The notes under the pieces are model-generated. The model was not told the DNA's origin. It made no database searches and saw only the letters and a program-made list of their open reading frames with translations. Positions 40,510 to 49,679 of a DNA stretch of 64,000 nucleotides are shown one piece after another (within the stretch, counting starts at the first letter, position 1; each line of letters opens with the position of its first letter). A program made the translations under genes and the position numbers. The stretch comes from an uncultured Spirochaetota bacterium (lineage in GTDB: Bacteria > Spirochaetota > Spirochaetia > JAFGXN01). The stretch is from assembly GCA_944388995.1 (NCBI GenBank), contig CALXKN010000002.1:109921-173920 (forward strand), read 5' to 3'.

Positions 40510-41625
40510 ATGTCGTTTTACTCCGTAATCGAAAAATACCGCGGCTTTCGGTTTCAAGACTATTTCGAGAACGTCACCGAAGAGATGTTTCTTCGTTCGC
40601 TTCGGCATGCGGAAGAGGAGCGGTGTTCGGAAATTGATTTGCTCAATTTTCTCTCTCCGCAAGGGGACCGTCACCTTGAAGAGATGGCTGTTCTTTCGCA
40701 AAAACTGACGCGCCGTTATTTTGGGCGGACGGTCAGCCTCTATCGGCCGATTTATTTAGCGAATTACTGCAGCAACGGCTGCGTTTACTGCGGCTTTTCG
40801 AGCCTGAATCGCATTAAACGGCGGCAGCTGACGTTTGAGGAGATTGAGGAGGAAGCGGCCGAAATTGCGAAGTCGCAGGTGCGCCACATTTTGATGCTGA
40901 CGGGAGAGGCGCCGGGCAAGTCGGATTTTACTTATTTAAAAACGGCGGCGAAAATCTTAAAAAAATACTTCGATTCAGTGAGTATTGAAGTGTATCCGCT
41001 GTCTTTGGAACAGTATTCCGAACTGAAAGAAATCGGCGTCGACGGACTGACTGTTTATCAGGAGACGTATGACGAGGCGATTTATGACAAGCTTCATTTG
41101 TACGGACCAAAAAAAGACTATCGCTTTCGACTCGACACGCCTGAACGGGGAGCAAAGGCAGGCTTGCGGGTTATTGGTATCGGCGCGCTTTTCGGTTTGG
41201 GAGATCCGATGAGCGACGGATTCTTTTCGGGAATGCATGCGGCTTATCTGCTTCATCACTATCCCGATACGGAAGTCGCGCTCTCGATTCCGCGTATCAA
41301 AAAAGCTCCGGAAACTTTTCCGATTACCGATATTGTCAGCGACTCCGATTTTGTGAAATTGCTGGTATCGTTTCGACTTTTTTTGCCGCGGGTTGCTCTC
41401 AATGTTTCAACGCGGGAGAGCGCCGATTTTCGCGATCGTATAGTTGAATTGGGAATCACGAAAATGTCCGGCGGCAGCAAAACCGATGTCGGCGGTTACA
41501 GCGGAGATGATCCCTCCGATGAACAGTTTGAAATCAGCGATGAGCGGAGTGTTGAAGAGGTTGCCGCTATGCTGAAAACAAAAGGTCTGACGCCGGTCTA
41601 CAAGGATTGGTGGCAGTTGGTATGA
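40510..41625 (+). CDS. thiH: Dehydroglycine synthase ThiH (radical SAM)
   Basis: This is a 371-residue radical SAM tyrosine lyase that makes the dehydroglycine needed by ThiG. The iron-sulfur motif is NYCSNGCVYCGF (CxxxCxxC). Other family segments are HILMLTGEAPGKSDF, VDGLTVYQETYD, RVIGIGALFGLGD and the C-terminal biotin/thiamine-associated domain (FRDRIVELGITKMSGGSKTDVGGYS). It replaces glycine oxidase (ThiO), suiting an anaerobe. It overlaps thiF by 4 bases (ATGA). Confidence 0.96.
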   Translation: MSFYSVIEKYRGFRFQDYFENVTEEMFLRSLRHAEEERCSEIDLLNFLSPQGDRHLEEMAVLSQKLTRRYFGRTVSLYRPIYLANYCSNGCVYCGFSSLNRIKRRQLTFEEIEEEAAEIAKSQVRHILMLTGEAPGKSDFTYLKTAAKILKKYFDSVSIEVYPLSLEQYSELKEIGVDGLTVYQETYDEAIYDKLHLYGPKKDYRFRLDTPERGAKAGLRVIGIGALFGLGDPMSDGFFSGMHAAYLLHHYPDTEVALSIPRIKKAPETFPITDIVSDSDFVKLLVSFRLFLPRVALNVSTRESADFRDRIVELGITKMSGGSKTDVGGYSGDDPSDEQFEISDERSVEEVAAMLKTKGLTPVYKDWWQLV

Positions 41626-42176
41626 AAAAAAATGAGATATTTATCGGAATAGCCGGTTGCGGAGGAATCGGCGGCAACACCGCGGTGCTTCTGCTCCGTT
41701 CGGGGTTCCGTCGTTTTGTGTTGGCGGACTTTGACGCCGTTGATGAAAGCAACCTTAATCGTCAGTTTTTTTTCAAAGATCAAATCGGCCGTCCGAAAAC
41801 CGAAGCGCTTGCTGAAAATCTGCGGCGCATCGAACCGCAGTGTGAACTGATTTTGCGGAATGAAAAAGTGACGGTGAAAAACGCTGCGGAGATTTTTGCC
41901 GGCTGCGGCGTCGTTGTTGAAGGATTTGACGACAAAGATGCCAAACGGATGCTGGCGGAGGTGGTTCTGCCATCGGGTGCGTTTTTGGTCGGCGCCAACG
42001 GAATCGGCGGCCTCGAAACCGATTCGGTCGCCCGTACCGTTGTCGGCGGCCGCATGGTTCTCTTCGGCGACGGAACAAGCGATACGGATAAAAATCCGCC
42101 GCAGGGACCGAAAGTGGTGATGACGGCTGCTTTAATGGCGAACGAAATTGTCAAACGGTTTGAAAAGGAAGGGTGA
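41622..42176 (+). CDS. thiF: ThiS adenylyltransferase ThiF, short form
   Basis: This is a 184-residue E1-like enzyme with IGIAGCGGIGGNTAVLLLRSG (ATP loop), LADFDAVDESNLNRQ (conserved D, N and R) and VVVEGFDDKDAKRML. It lacks the long C-terminal zinc-binding part of E. coli ThiF, as in the short anaerobe-type ThiF that works with ThiS-ThiG-ThiH. ATG 41622 is chosen for the ATGA overlap with thiH; a GTG 15 bases upstream is inside thiH. Confidence 0.92.
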   Translation: MKKNEIFIGIAGCGGIGGNTAVLLLRSGFRRFVLADFDAVDESNLNRQFFFKDQIGRPKTEALAENLRRIEPQCELILRNEKVTVKNAAEIFAGCGVVVEGFDDKDAKRMLAEVVLPSGAFLVGANGIGGLETDSVARTVVGGRMVLFGDGTSDTDKNPPQGPKVVMTAALMANEIVKRFEKEG

Positions 42177-43216
42177 TGGACGAACGCAAAACAGATGCTA
42201 ATTTAAACCGTGCCTGCGAAGGCTTGCGGGTGCTGGAAGACGCTGCCAGGTTTGATCTAAACCGAGAAGATTTAACGGCGCACTGCCGCCGTATGCGTCA
42301 TGAACTGAGGAGTTTGTTCGAAAATCGCCGTCTGCGGCTGCTCGATCACCGCGATTCGGTTTCCGACGTCGGCGTTTCTGTCAGTCAAACAGCGCGTGAC
42401 GACGGCCGTCCGAATCGGCTTGCGGTGATTGCAGCCAACGCCAAACGGGTTCAGGAGGCGCTGCGGGTTTTGGAGGAGGCGCTGAAAGGCGAAGGCCTTC
42501 AGGCGGAAGCGAAGAAGGCCGAAGCGCTGCGGTTTGAAAGCTACACTTTGGAAAAACAGGTGACCGCACCGTTTTTGAGGCGGCTGCCGGAAGGAATTTA
42601 CGGTATTACAGCAGAGAAGTTTGCAAACGGAAAAAGCAATGTCGAAACGGTTCGGGAAATGGTCGACGCGGGAATTCGGGTGATTCAGTATCGGGAAAAA
42701 TACCGGCCGATGAAAGAAAAGGCAGCCGAGGCAAAAGAAATTCGCAAAATAACGGCCGATGCCGGCGTGACGTTTATCGTCAACGATCACCCCGATTTGG
42801 CGCTGCTGTGCGATGCCGACGGTGTTCACATCGGGCAGGATGATTGGAATGCGGCTGATGTGCGCCGTCTGATCGGCGATATGAAAATCATCGGTTTGTC
42901 GACGCACAATCCCCGGCAGGCGGACGAATCGGAAAACCTCGATATCGATTACATCGGCTGCGGCCCGCTTTTTCAGACTTTTACGAAAGACGACGTCTGC
43001 GATCCGGTCGGGTTAAACTATCTCGACTATGTTTCGCGCACCGCTACTCGTCCGTTTGTCGCTATCGGCGGTATTAAACTGAGCAACATCGATGAAGTGT
43101 TGAAGTATCCTGTCAGACACATCGCTCTGGTTTCGGAAATCGTCGGTGCCGCCGACATGAAATCTTTGGTCAGAATTTTAAACGATAAAATCAACAGTTT
43201 CGGGAGGAATCAATGA
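42176..43216 (+). CDS. thiE: ThiD2-ThiE fusion protein
   Basis: This is a 346-residue two-domain protein. Residues 1-130 match the ThiD2 domain ([26 protein letters not shown] start, [19 protein letters not shown]), a proposed non-orthologous replacement for the HMP-phosphate kinase ThiD. Residues ~140-346 are thiamine-phosphate synthase ThiE ([74 protein letters not shown]). The fusion would carry out HMP-P phosphorylation and coupling to thiazole. No separate thiD is in the operon, which fits. The start is ATG 42176 in a TGATG overlap with thiF behind GGAAGGG. It overlaps thiC by 4 bases. Confidence 0.93.
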   Translation: MDERKTDANLNRACEGLRVLEDAARFDLNREDLTAHCRRMRHELRSLFENRRLRLLDHRDSVSDVGVSVSQTARDDGRPNRLAVIAANAKRVQEALRVLEEALKGEGLQAEAKKAEALRFESYTLEKQVTAPFLRRLPEGIYGITAEKFANGKSNVETVREMVDAGIRVIQYREKYRPMKEKAAEAKEIRKITADAGVTFIVNDHPDLALLCDADGVHIGQDDWNAADVRRLIGDMKIIGLSTHNPRQADESENLDIDYIGCGPLFQTFTKDDVCDPVGLNYLDYVSRTATRPFVAIGGIKLSNIDEVLKYPVRHIALVSEIVGAADMKSLVRILNDKINSFGRNQ

Positions 43217-44490
43217 GTTTTACAACACAGGCGGACGCCGCCAAAAAAGGAATTTGGACGCCGCAAATGGAAGAAGTCTTTTGTGCCGAGGGAATCGGTA
43301 AGGAAGATTTAATAAAGGGAATCGCCGCCGGTGAAATTGTGGTTCCCGCCAACCGCAATCATAAGAACTTAAAAGCGAGAGGAATCGGCCGAGGACTCAA
43401 AACGAAAATCAATGTCAACCTCGGCGTATCGGAAGATGTCTGCGATCGCGATATGGAGATGCGCAAAGTCGAACTGGCGCTGAAATACGATGCCGATGCG
43501 ATTATGGATTTATCGACATTCGGTGATACACAGGCGTTCCGTCGGCAGTTGGTAGAAAAAGTTCCGGTTATGCTCGGAACCGTTCCGATGTATGACGCTG
43601 TCGCTCGTTACGGAAAAAACATCGCCGCTATGACAAAAGACGACCTGTTTCGCGTCGTCGAAATGCACTGTGAAGACGGAATCGATTTTCTCACCATTCA
43701 CGCCGGACTCAACCTGACCGCCGCCGAGCGGGTTGACCGCAATCCCCGTCAAACCGGAATCGTCAGCCGCGGAGGATCCATTCTTTATGAATGGATGAAA
43801 CGCAACGGAAAAGAGAATCCGTTTTATGAAGAGTTTGACCGCCTTCTGGAAATATGCGCCCGTTACGATGTGACGCTGAGCCTCGGCGACGGACTGCGTC
43901 CCGGTTCGCTGAAAGACGCCACCGATGCGCCGCAAGTGACCGAGCTGGTGATTTTGGGAGAGTTGACAAAAGCGGCTCGGGAACAAAACGTCCAGGTGAT
44001 GATTGAAGGCCCCGGACACATGGCTCTCAACGAAATTGCCGCCAATATGCTGATTGAAAAACGGTTGTGTCACGGCGCGCCGTTTTATGTACTCGGACCG
44101 CTGGTAACCGACATCGCGCCCGGCTACGACCACATCACCGCCGCCATCGGCGGCGCCGTTGCCGCCGCTGCGGGCGCCGATTTTCTTTGTTACGTAACGC
44201 CGGCAGAACACCTTCGTCTTCCCGACGAAGATGACGTCAAAGAAGGAATCATGGCATCAAAAATCGCCGCCCACGCCGCCGACATCGCCAAAAACGTTCC
44301 GGGCGCCGTCGAACGCGATCACGAAATGGGACACGCCCGCGGCCGTCTCGATTGGCCGAAAATGCTCGACTGCGCACTTGACAAGGAAAAAGCCGTTGCC
44401 TACCGCCGTTCTTCGATGCCGCACGAAGAACACGTCTGCACCATGTGCGGCGACCTCTGCCCGATGAAACGGAGCAAGGAGTTCTTATGA
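43213..44490 (+). CDS. thiC: HMP-phosphate synthase ThiC, short form
   Basis: This is a 425-residue radical SAM enzyme that converts aminoimidazole ribotide to hydroxymethylpyrimidine phosphate. Signatures are [93 protein letters not shown]. It is the short bacterial/archaeal type without the ~200-residue N-terminal extension. The C-terminal cluster motif is [11 protein letters not shown], i.e. CX2CX3C, one residue shorter than the CX2CX4C described for long ThiC; this may be usual for the short type. An SD (GGGAGGA) lies in the end of thiE. Confidence 0.96.
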   Translation: MSFTTQADAAKKGIWTPQMEEVFCAEGIGKEDLIKGIAAGEIVVPANRNHKNLKARGIGRGLKTKINVNLGVSEDVCDRDMEMRKVELALKYDADAIMDLSTFGDTQAFRRQLVEKVPVMLGTVPMYDAVARYGKNIAAMTKDDLFRVVEMHCEDGIDFLTIHAGLNLTAAERVDRNPRQTGIVSRGGSILYEWMKRNGKENPFYEEFDRLLEICARYDVTLSLGDGLRPGSLKDATDAPQVTELVILGELTKAAREQNVQVMIEGPGHMALNEIAANMLIEKRLCHGAPFYVLGPLVTDIAPGYDHITAAIGGAVAAAAGADFLCYVTPAEHLRLPDEDDVKEGIMASKIAAHAADIAKNVPGAVERDHEMGHARGRLDWPKMLDCALDKEKAVAYRRSSMPHEEHVCTMCGDLCPMKRSKEFL

Positions 44491-45080
44491 AAAAAACGCT
44501 GACAATTCTTTCGGTTTGTCTCGCCGCCGCACATCCCCTCTCTGCCGAAGAAACGCTTGAAGTCGGAACGCAGAGGCCCGATTCGCAGGCGCTCGGAGCC
44601 GAAATCACCGAAACCGTCGAAACAGACGTTCCGCCGGCCTTCCCGAGTTCCGAAACCGAAAACCTCTCCGACACTGTCATCACGGAAACCGACGACGGCA
44701 TCACCGAAACCGACGTCATCAAAACCGAAGAACTTCCGGCCGACGACGGTCTCGTTTGGGATTCCGAAGAGCCGCTTGACGATGCGGCAGCCGCAAAAGC
44801 CGACATTCCCATCCGACTGCGCGCCGAAAAAGCCGCCGAAAGCGAACTCGAATACCTCACGCAAACCCTCAAACTCGACAGCAAACAAAACGAGCTGCTC
44901 CGTCAAGTCCTCACCGATCTCGCCGTCAAACAGCTGCGCATTGACGAAAACTCCGACCTAAAAGCCGCCCGCAAAAGCGTCATGCGCACCGGTCTCAAAC
45001 TCGAAAAAAAAAGCCGCCTGAAAGCCGTTTTTACCAAAGAACAATATAAACAGTACCGCCGCCTTGATGAGCGGCAGTGA
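44487..45080 (+). CDS. Secreted acidic protein coupled to thiC, unknown function
   Basis: This is a 197-residue protein with a signal peptide ([22 protein letters not shown]). The mature N-terminal half is an acidic, Thr/Glu/Asp/Val-rich, probably disordered stretch ([19 protein letters not shown] and on). The C-terminal ~85 residues are helical and basic ([27 protein letters not shown], then [16 protein letters not shown]), with a repeated L-x-x-x-Q pattern resembling helical periplasmic LTxxQ (Spy/CpxP-like) proteins, a weak similarity. ATG 44487 overlaps the thiC stop (ATGA), with a GGAG SD. Coupling to thiC is clear; a thiamine role is not. Confidence 0.75.
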   Translation: MKKTLTILSVCLAAAHPLSAEETLEVGTQRPDSQALGAEITETVETDVPPAFPSSETENLSDTVITETDDGITETDVIKTEELPADDGLVWDSEEPLDDAAAAKADIPIRLRAEKAAESELEYLTQTLKLDSKQNELLRQVLTDLAVKQLRIDENSDLKAARKSVMRTGLKLEKKSRLKAVFTKEQYKQYRRLDERQ

Positions 45081-45103
45081 AGAAAGAACAGCAAAATAAA
45101 TTC

Positions 45104-45132
45104 TTGACTTCCGGATAAATCCGTATTACAAT
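45104..45132 (+). promoter_or_regulatory. GH29-GH3 operon promoter, near-leaderless
   Basis: TTGACT (45104-45109), 17-base spacer, TACAAT (45127-45132), then 9 bases to ATG 45142. No SD; predicted leader 1-3 bases. Confidence 0.75.
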
Positions 45133-45141
45133 AAAACAGAT

Positions 45142-46494
45142 ATGCGCAGATTGATTCTTTTGGCAAGTGTTTTATTTTTAACGGCAGGCATTTCCGTGTT
45201 TTCACAGGACGCGGAACGCCGCCGTACCGAGTGGCTTGAACGTTCAAGAATCGGTATAAAAATCGAATTGGGGGCGCATACCGTTTTTAATCGCGATTTG
45301 GACGGTTTTATTCCGGATGAAAATGCGATGTTTCTTTACGTCACCTCTCTGCAGCCGGAGACTTATGAAGAGGCCGTCAAAGATCTTTCTCTGACCGTCG
45401 ATCGGGAACGGATTATCTCCGTTCTTTCGGAATTAAAAGATTCTCTCGGGTTGCCTTATATGATTTTTCCTGCAAAAAATTATGACGGGTTTTGTTTTTG
45501 GGATTCTGCCGTCAGTGATTATAATATCGCTGATCATACCGTTACGCAATCCGATTGGCTGAAAACCGTTTCCGATATTTGCAGGGAATTCGGAGTAAAA
45601 GTCGGTTATACATATTCGATTATTGATTGGCATCATCCGTCTCAAATTCAATACCGAAAAGACGGAACCCGGTTTGCCGTGAAAATGAATACGGTGATGA
45701 ACGACGGAATGAAGCAGGAATACATTGACTATATGACCGGGCAGTTGCGCGAGCTGATTGTCGGTTACGGAGCTGATCTGATTTGGTTTGACGGTAATTG
45801 GGCTCCGTGGTGGACTCCGGAGGATGCTGAAGCTCTTGCGGCCGAAATGCGCCGGTGGAACCCTGATCTGATTATCAATTCGCTGCAGGAGTCGTCTCTG
45901 TCAGCCGGCGGGGACTTCGATGTTTATACTGTTTTGCCGTCGGATCTGACATTGAAAACGCATCGGCGGCCGTGGTTATACTCCGTAAAGTCGTTTACGG
46001 GAATTGATCAAATTGCCAACAGTGTCCGATACCGCGACAGCAAAACTTTAATTGAAAAAACGGTTAAAGTTTGGGGGAAAGGCGGTTCTGTTTTGATTCA
46101 TCTGAATGTGACAAAGGAAGCGTTGGTCGCACCGGCCGCTCTTGAGCTGATGAAAGAAACGGGAGAATGGTTGGCTGTCAACCGGGAGGCAATTTTCGGT
46201 ACGATGCTCTGCCCTGAAAAAACCGATTCCGATGACGTCTTTTTTTGCGGGGATAACCGCATTTATCGGATCTCCCTTCATTCGAAACCATGGAGCAACG
46301 GTCGGAAACCGCTGAAAATCGATGCCGTCCCGTATCTGCGGAAAGACGCTCCGCTCCGCAGTGCGTTTCTTTTTCTGAAAGACGGAAAGGCGGCGTTGGA
46401 AATTGCGGAGGATACGGAAGAACTTCTGCTTCTTCCCGAATACAGGGATGAATACGAGTCGTTATTGATGCCGGTTTACGGTTTTGAATATTAA
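45142..46494 (+). CDS. Secreted GH29-like alpha-L-fucosidase
   Basis: This is a 450-residue protein with a signal peptide (MRRLILLASVLFLTAGISVFS). The GH29 barrel shows the nucleophile region DLIWFDGNWAPWW (Asp217) and the YTYSIIDWHHP and YIDYMTGQLRELIVGYGAD segments typical of the family. It would release alpha-L-fucose from host or plant glycans in the periplasm or outside. The N-terminal motif that usually reads F-G-x-F-x-H-W-G is here RIGIKIELGAH, lacking the sugar-binding His at that place, so specificity or activity may differ. A ~110-residue beta-rich C-terminal part follows. It lies 14 bases before the GH3 gene. Confidence 0.82.
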   Translation: MRRLILLASVLFLTAGISVFSQDAERRRTEWLERSRIGIKIELGAHTVFNRDLDGFIPDENAMFLYVTSLQPETYEEAVKDLSLTVDRERIISVLSELKDSLGLPYMIFPAKNYDGFCFWDSAVSDYNIADHTVTQSDWLKTVSDICREFGVKVGYTYSIIDWHHPSQIQYRKDGTRFAVKMNTVMNDGMKQEYIDYMTGQLRELIVGYGADLIWFDGNWAPWWTPEDAEALAAEMRRWNPDLIINSLQESSLSAGGDFDVYTVLPSDLTLKTHRRPWLYSVKSFTGIDQIANSVRYRDSKTLIEKTVKVWGKGGSVLIHLNVTKEALVAPAALELMKETGEWLAVNREAIFGTMLCPEKTDSDDVFFCGDNRIYRISLHSKPWSNGRKPLKIDAVPYLRKDAPLRSAFLFLKDGKAALEIAEDTEELLLLPEYRDEYESLLMPVYGFEY

Positions 46495-46508
46495 TAACAG
46501 AGGGATTT

Positions 46509-48647
46509 ATGTTAAAAGAGAGTTTTTTTAAAATTTATCAGAAACTGATTTTCAGCGATCTTCCGTCTCCGCGGAAGTCATTTATCAACGGTGAAGATGT
46601 TCATCAATTTGTCGGTAAAGACGATTCTCCGTCGGAAAAGGCGCATAAAATTCTCGGACAGATGACTTTGGAAGAAAAAATCGATTTCATCGGCGGATTG
46701 CAGTGGTTTGCCGTCCGTCCGGTTCCCCGGCTGGGATTGGACGCCATGTGGATGGCCGATGCTTCTTCCGGTGTGCGCGGCGTCGGCCGTTCGACGGTTT
46801 TTCCGTGCATGGTCTCCATGGCGGCGACCTGGGACCGCGACCGTATCCGTAAAGCGGCGGCGGTTTTGGCGGAAGAGTGCCGGGCCAAAGGAGTTTCCTG
46901 CCTGTTGGGACCGGGCGTCAATATTGCCCGCGTTCCGACCTGCGGGCGCAATTTCGAATACATGGGAGAAGATCCTTATCTGACCGCCGAAGGGGCGTGC
47001 GCATACATCGACGGACTGCAGAAAAACGGAGTGGCGGCGTCAATCAAGCACTACGCTCTCAACAACTCTGATTACGACCGGAACAAGCTCGGTTCCGATG
47101 CCGACGAGAGGACGCTGCGCGAAATTTATCTGCCCGCGTTTGAAGCGGCCGTCAAAAAAGCGGGGGTTCTCTCCGTGATGAGCTCCTACAACCCGATTAA
47201 CGGGGTTTCCGCCTCCGAAAACCGCCGTATGCTGACCGATATTTTGAAGAACGAATGGGGGTTTGAAGGCTTTGTCGTTTCCGATTGGCTCTCCTGTTAC
47301 GATGCGGAAAAACCGTTCAATGCCGGTCTGGATTTGGAAATGCCGAACGCCATGTATATGAACAGAAAGAACCTGACCCGGCTGCTGGCGAAAGGCCGGA
47401 TTACCGAAACCGATTTGGACGATAAAGTCACCCGCATACTGTCGTCGTTTTTTGCGGCGGGCGCCTACGAACGCCCGATTGTTGACGTCAACGCCAGGGA
47501 AAACGGTCCCGAACACCTGCAGACTGCGTGCGAAACCGCCGCGGAAGGCACCGTTCTTTTGAAAAATGACAACAACGCCCTGCCGCTGGATTTTTCGCAA
47601 AAGCCGATGACCGTTTTGGTGACGGGAAGCCGCGCGAAGGATTTTGAAACGGGCGGCGGCGGCTCCTCCCGCGTCACTTCGCATCAGAAAGTGTCGCCGG
47701 TCGACGCCCTGCGGGAGCGGGTCGGCGATCGCGGCAAAATTCTTTACAGCGCTTCGCCGTCGGCATCCGCCCTTAAAAAAGCCGACGCCGTCGTCGTGTG
47801 CGCCGGTTTTTCTTACGGAATTGAGGGCGAATTTCACGACCGGCCGTGGCGTTTGCCGAAAAAAGACCGTCGGCTGATTTTAAAGGCGGCGGAATGCAAT
47901 CCGCGGACCGTCGTCGTTCTGAATACCGGCGGAGCCGTCGAAACAGAGGAGTGGAGTCCGAAGACGGCGGCGGTTGTCGACGCTTTTTTTCCGGGGGACG
48001 CCTCCGGCCGTGTTGTCGCCGATGTTCTGCTCGGCAATGTCAACCCGTCCGGAAAACTTCCCTTTACGTTTGCCAAAAAGTGGAGCGATTACCCCTCGGT
48101 CGAGAATTACGTCAAAGTTCCCGAAAAGTTCGGACTGTTGCGCGTGACCGGTCCTGCCGGAATGAGGTTTCTCCGCCGGCTGAAAAAACCGTTTGTCTAC
48201 GAAGAGGGAATTTTTGTCGGTTACCGTCACTTTGTAACAGCCGGAATCGAACCCGCTTTTGCGTTCGGCCACGGCCTTTCCTATACGACGTTCGCCATCA
48301 CCGATGTGAAGATTTCCTCCGAAAAGATGAAGAAGGGCGAGTGTCTGGAAATTTCGGCGACGGTGACCAATACGGGCGCCCGCGAAGGAGCCGAAACGGT
48401 GCAGATGTATCTTTCGGATGAAAAGGCCTCGCTTCCGCGGCCGGCAAAAGAGTTGAAAGGATTTGAAAAGGTCTTTTTAAAGCCGGGCGAATCGAAAACC
48501 GTGCGCCTGCCGATTACCGAGGAATCGCTGCGGTTTTACCACCCGTCAAACCGCGGTTGGTGTGTTGAACCGGGGCGGTTTACCGCGTTTATCGGCAACA
48601 GCTCCGTTTCCGTTGCGGCTGCCGTCAGCTTTGAATACCTCGGTTAA
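46509..48647 (+). CDS. GH3 beta-glucosidase-type glycoside hydrolase
   Basis: This is a 712-residue GH3 enzyme with the complete domain set: a TIM-like domain (LGLDAMWMADASSGVRG, GPGVNIARVPTCGRNFEYMGEDP, ASIKHYALNN with Lys180-His181), the nucleophile Asp259 in GFVVSDW, an alpha/beta sandwich (LLKNDNNALPL, VVVCAGFSYGIEGEFHDR) and a C-terminal FnIII-like domain (GHGLSYTTF, VTNTGAREGAETVQMYLS). No signal peptide, so it is likely cytoplasmic and acts on imported oligosaccharides. Substrate (gluco, xylo or other beta-linked) cannot be told. It is preceded by the GH29 gene in the same operon. Confidence 0.93.
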   Translation: MLKESFFKIYQKLIFSDLPSPRKSFINGEDVHQFVGKDDSPSEKAHKILGQMTLEEKIDFIGGLQWFAVRPVPRLGLDAMWMADASSGVRGVGRSTVFPCMVSMAATWDRDRIRKAAAVLAEECRAKGVSCLLGPGVNIARVPTCGRNFEYMGEDPYLTAEGACAYIDGLQKNGVAASIKHYALNNSDYDRNKLGSDADERTLREIYLPAFEAAVKKAGVLSVMSSYNPINGVSASENRRMLTDILKNEWGFEGFVVSDWLSCYDAEKPFNAGLDLEMPNAMYMNRKNLTRLLAKGRITETDLDDKVTRILSSFFAAGAYERPIVDVNARENGPEHLQTACETAAEGTVLLKNDNNALPLDFSQKPMTVLVTGSRAKDFETGGGGSSRVTSHQKVSPVDALRERVGDRGKILYSASPSASALKKADAVVVCAGFSYGIEGEFHDRPWRLPKKDRRLILKAAECNPRTVVVLNTGGAVETEEWSPKTAAVVDAFFPGDASGRVVADVLLGNVNPSGKLPFTFAKKWSDYPSVENYVKVPEKFGLLRVTGPAGMRFLRRLKKPFVYEEGIFVGYRHFVTAGIEPAFAFGHGLSYTTFAITDVKISSEKMKKGECLEISATVTNTGAREGAETVQMYLSDEKASLPRPAKELKGFEKVFLKPGESKTVRLPITEESLRFYHPSNRGWCVEPGRFTAFIGNSSVSVAAAVSFEYLG

Positions 48648-48653
48648 AACCAT

Positions 48654-48681
48654 GCGGCTGCGCCGGCGCGCGGCCGCTTTT
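48654..48681 (+). terminator. Candidate terminator of the GH29-GH3 operon
   Basis: GC-rich hairpin GCGGC...GCCGC (48654-48658 with 48673-48677) with an inner GCGC/GCGC stem, followed by TTTT, 7 bases after the GH3 stop. The T run touches the end of the convergent nrnA-like gene (48681). Confidence 0.65.
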
Positions 48682-49673
48682 CAGGATAGCGTTTCTTCTT
48701 TCAGCAGGCGGGCAATATCCCGTCTCAGCCGCCGCTTCAGGGAGAACAGGCTTCCTTTGAAACGGAAACCTGCCGCCAGTTTGTGACCGCCGCCGCCGTA
48801 AGCGAGAGCCGTTTTCCCGATGTCGATTCGGACGGAACGCAGGCTGACGGCGTAGCGTCTGCGTTTTTCATACTTAATCAGTGCGATGATTTCACACCCT
48901 TTGACGGCCATCGCGGCGTCGTAAAACGAGGAGGTATCTTTCTCGTTGCCGTATCTCCTTTCAACCGGTTTTGTCACCGCTGCCAGAAAAAAGCGTCCGT
49001 TTTCAAAGACTTTCATTTTCCGGATCATTTCGGCCGTAAAACGGCGCGAGAGCAGGGATTTTCCGTACATCATTTTGGCGAAAGTCCGGCTCGGGACGGC
49101 TCCGGCTTCCGTCAGATCGGCGACGTCGCGTAACCACGGCGCGCAGCCGCCCTGCAGGAAACGGAAAAAACCGCTGTCGGCGCAAAACCCCCAAAACAGA
49201 TCGTCGGCGACAACCGGCAGTAAGGATTTGTCCCAGGCGCAGAGAATCCGTTTGATTAAAAGGGTCGTCGAAGGGGAGGCGGGATCGATATAGCGGAGAT
49301 CGCCGAAATTTTCATCGCCGTTGGCATGGTGGTCGATGACGACGGTAAAGAGACCTTTTGCCGCCTCCTGAAACGTTCCGATGCGGTCGCCGCTTGAGCA
49401 GTCGGTCACAATCAGAACCGGCTTTTCCGATTGAATTTGCGCCAAAAGCGGAGCGGGAGATTCGTAAAAAAACGGCCGGTACGGTTCGAAAGCGGCTCCG
49501 GTAACCGGTCCCGCATTGGCCAATGTGACTTTTTTCCCTTTTCTTTTCAGAAATTCGGCAAGAGCCCATTGGGAACAGAGACAGTCAGGATCGGGCTGAA
49601 AATGTCCGGCAATCAAAAAATTTTCGGAGCCGGTTAGAGCTTTCAGAATGTCTTCGATTGTATCGGTTTTCAT
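48681..49673 (-). CDS. DHH-family phosphoesterase (NrnA-like)
   Basis: This is a 330-residue DHH/DHHA1 protein, the type that degrades nano-RNA and pAp (NrnA). It has FLIAGHFQPDPDCLCSQWALAEFL (first metal motif, with Cys where Ala/Gly is common), LIVTDCSS, VIDHHANGDE (the DHH motif), PSTTLLIKRIL and the DHHA1 motif YGGGGHKLAAGFRF. It follows the carbamoyltransferase by 6 bases and is probably co-transcribed with it. The exact substrate (oligoribonucleotide, pAp, cyclic di-nucleotide linear product) is not determinable. Confidence 0.88.
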   Translation of the reverse strand: MKTDTIEDILKALTGSENFLIAGHFQPDPDCLCSQWALAEFLKRKGKKVTLANAGPVTGAAFEPYRPFFYESPAPLLAQIQSEKPVLIVTDCSSGDRIGTFQEAAKGLFTVVIDHHANGDENFGDLRYIDPASPSTTLLIKRILCAWDKSLLPVVADDLFWGFCADSGFFRFLQGGCAPWLRDVADLTEAGAVPSRTFAKMMYGKSLLSRRFTAEMIRKMKVFENGRFFLAAVTKPVERRYGNEKDTSSFYDAAMAVKGCEIIALIKYEKRRRYAVSLRSVRIDIGKTALAYGGGGHKLAAGFRFKGSLFSLKRRLRRDIARLLKEETLS

Positions 49674-49679
49674 CGGTCA

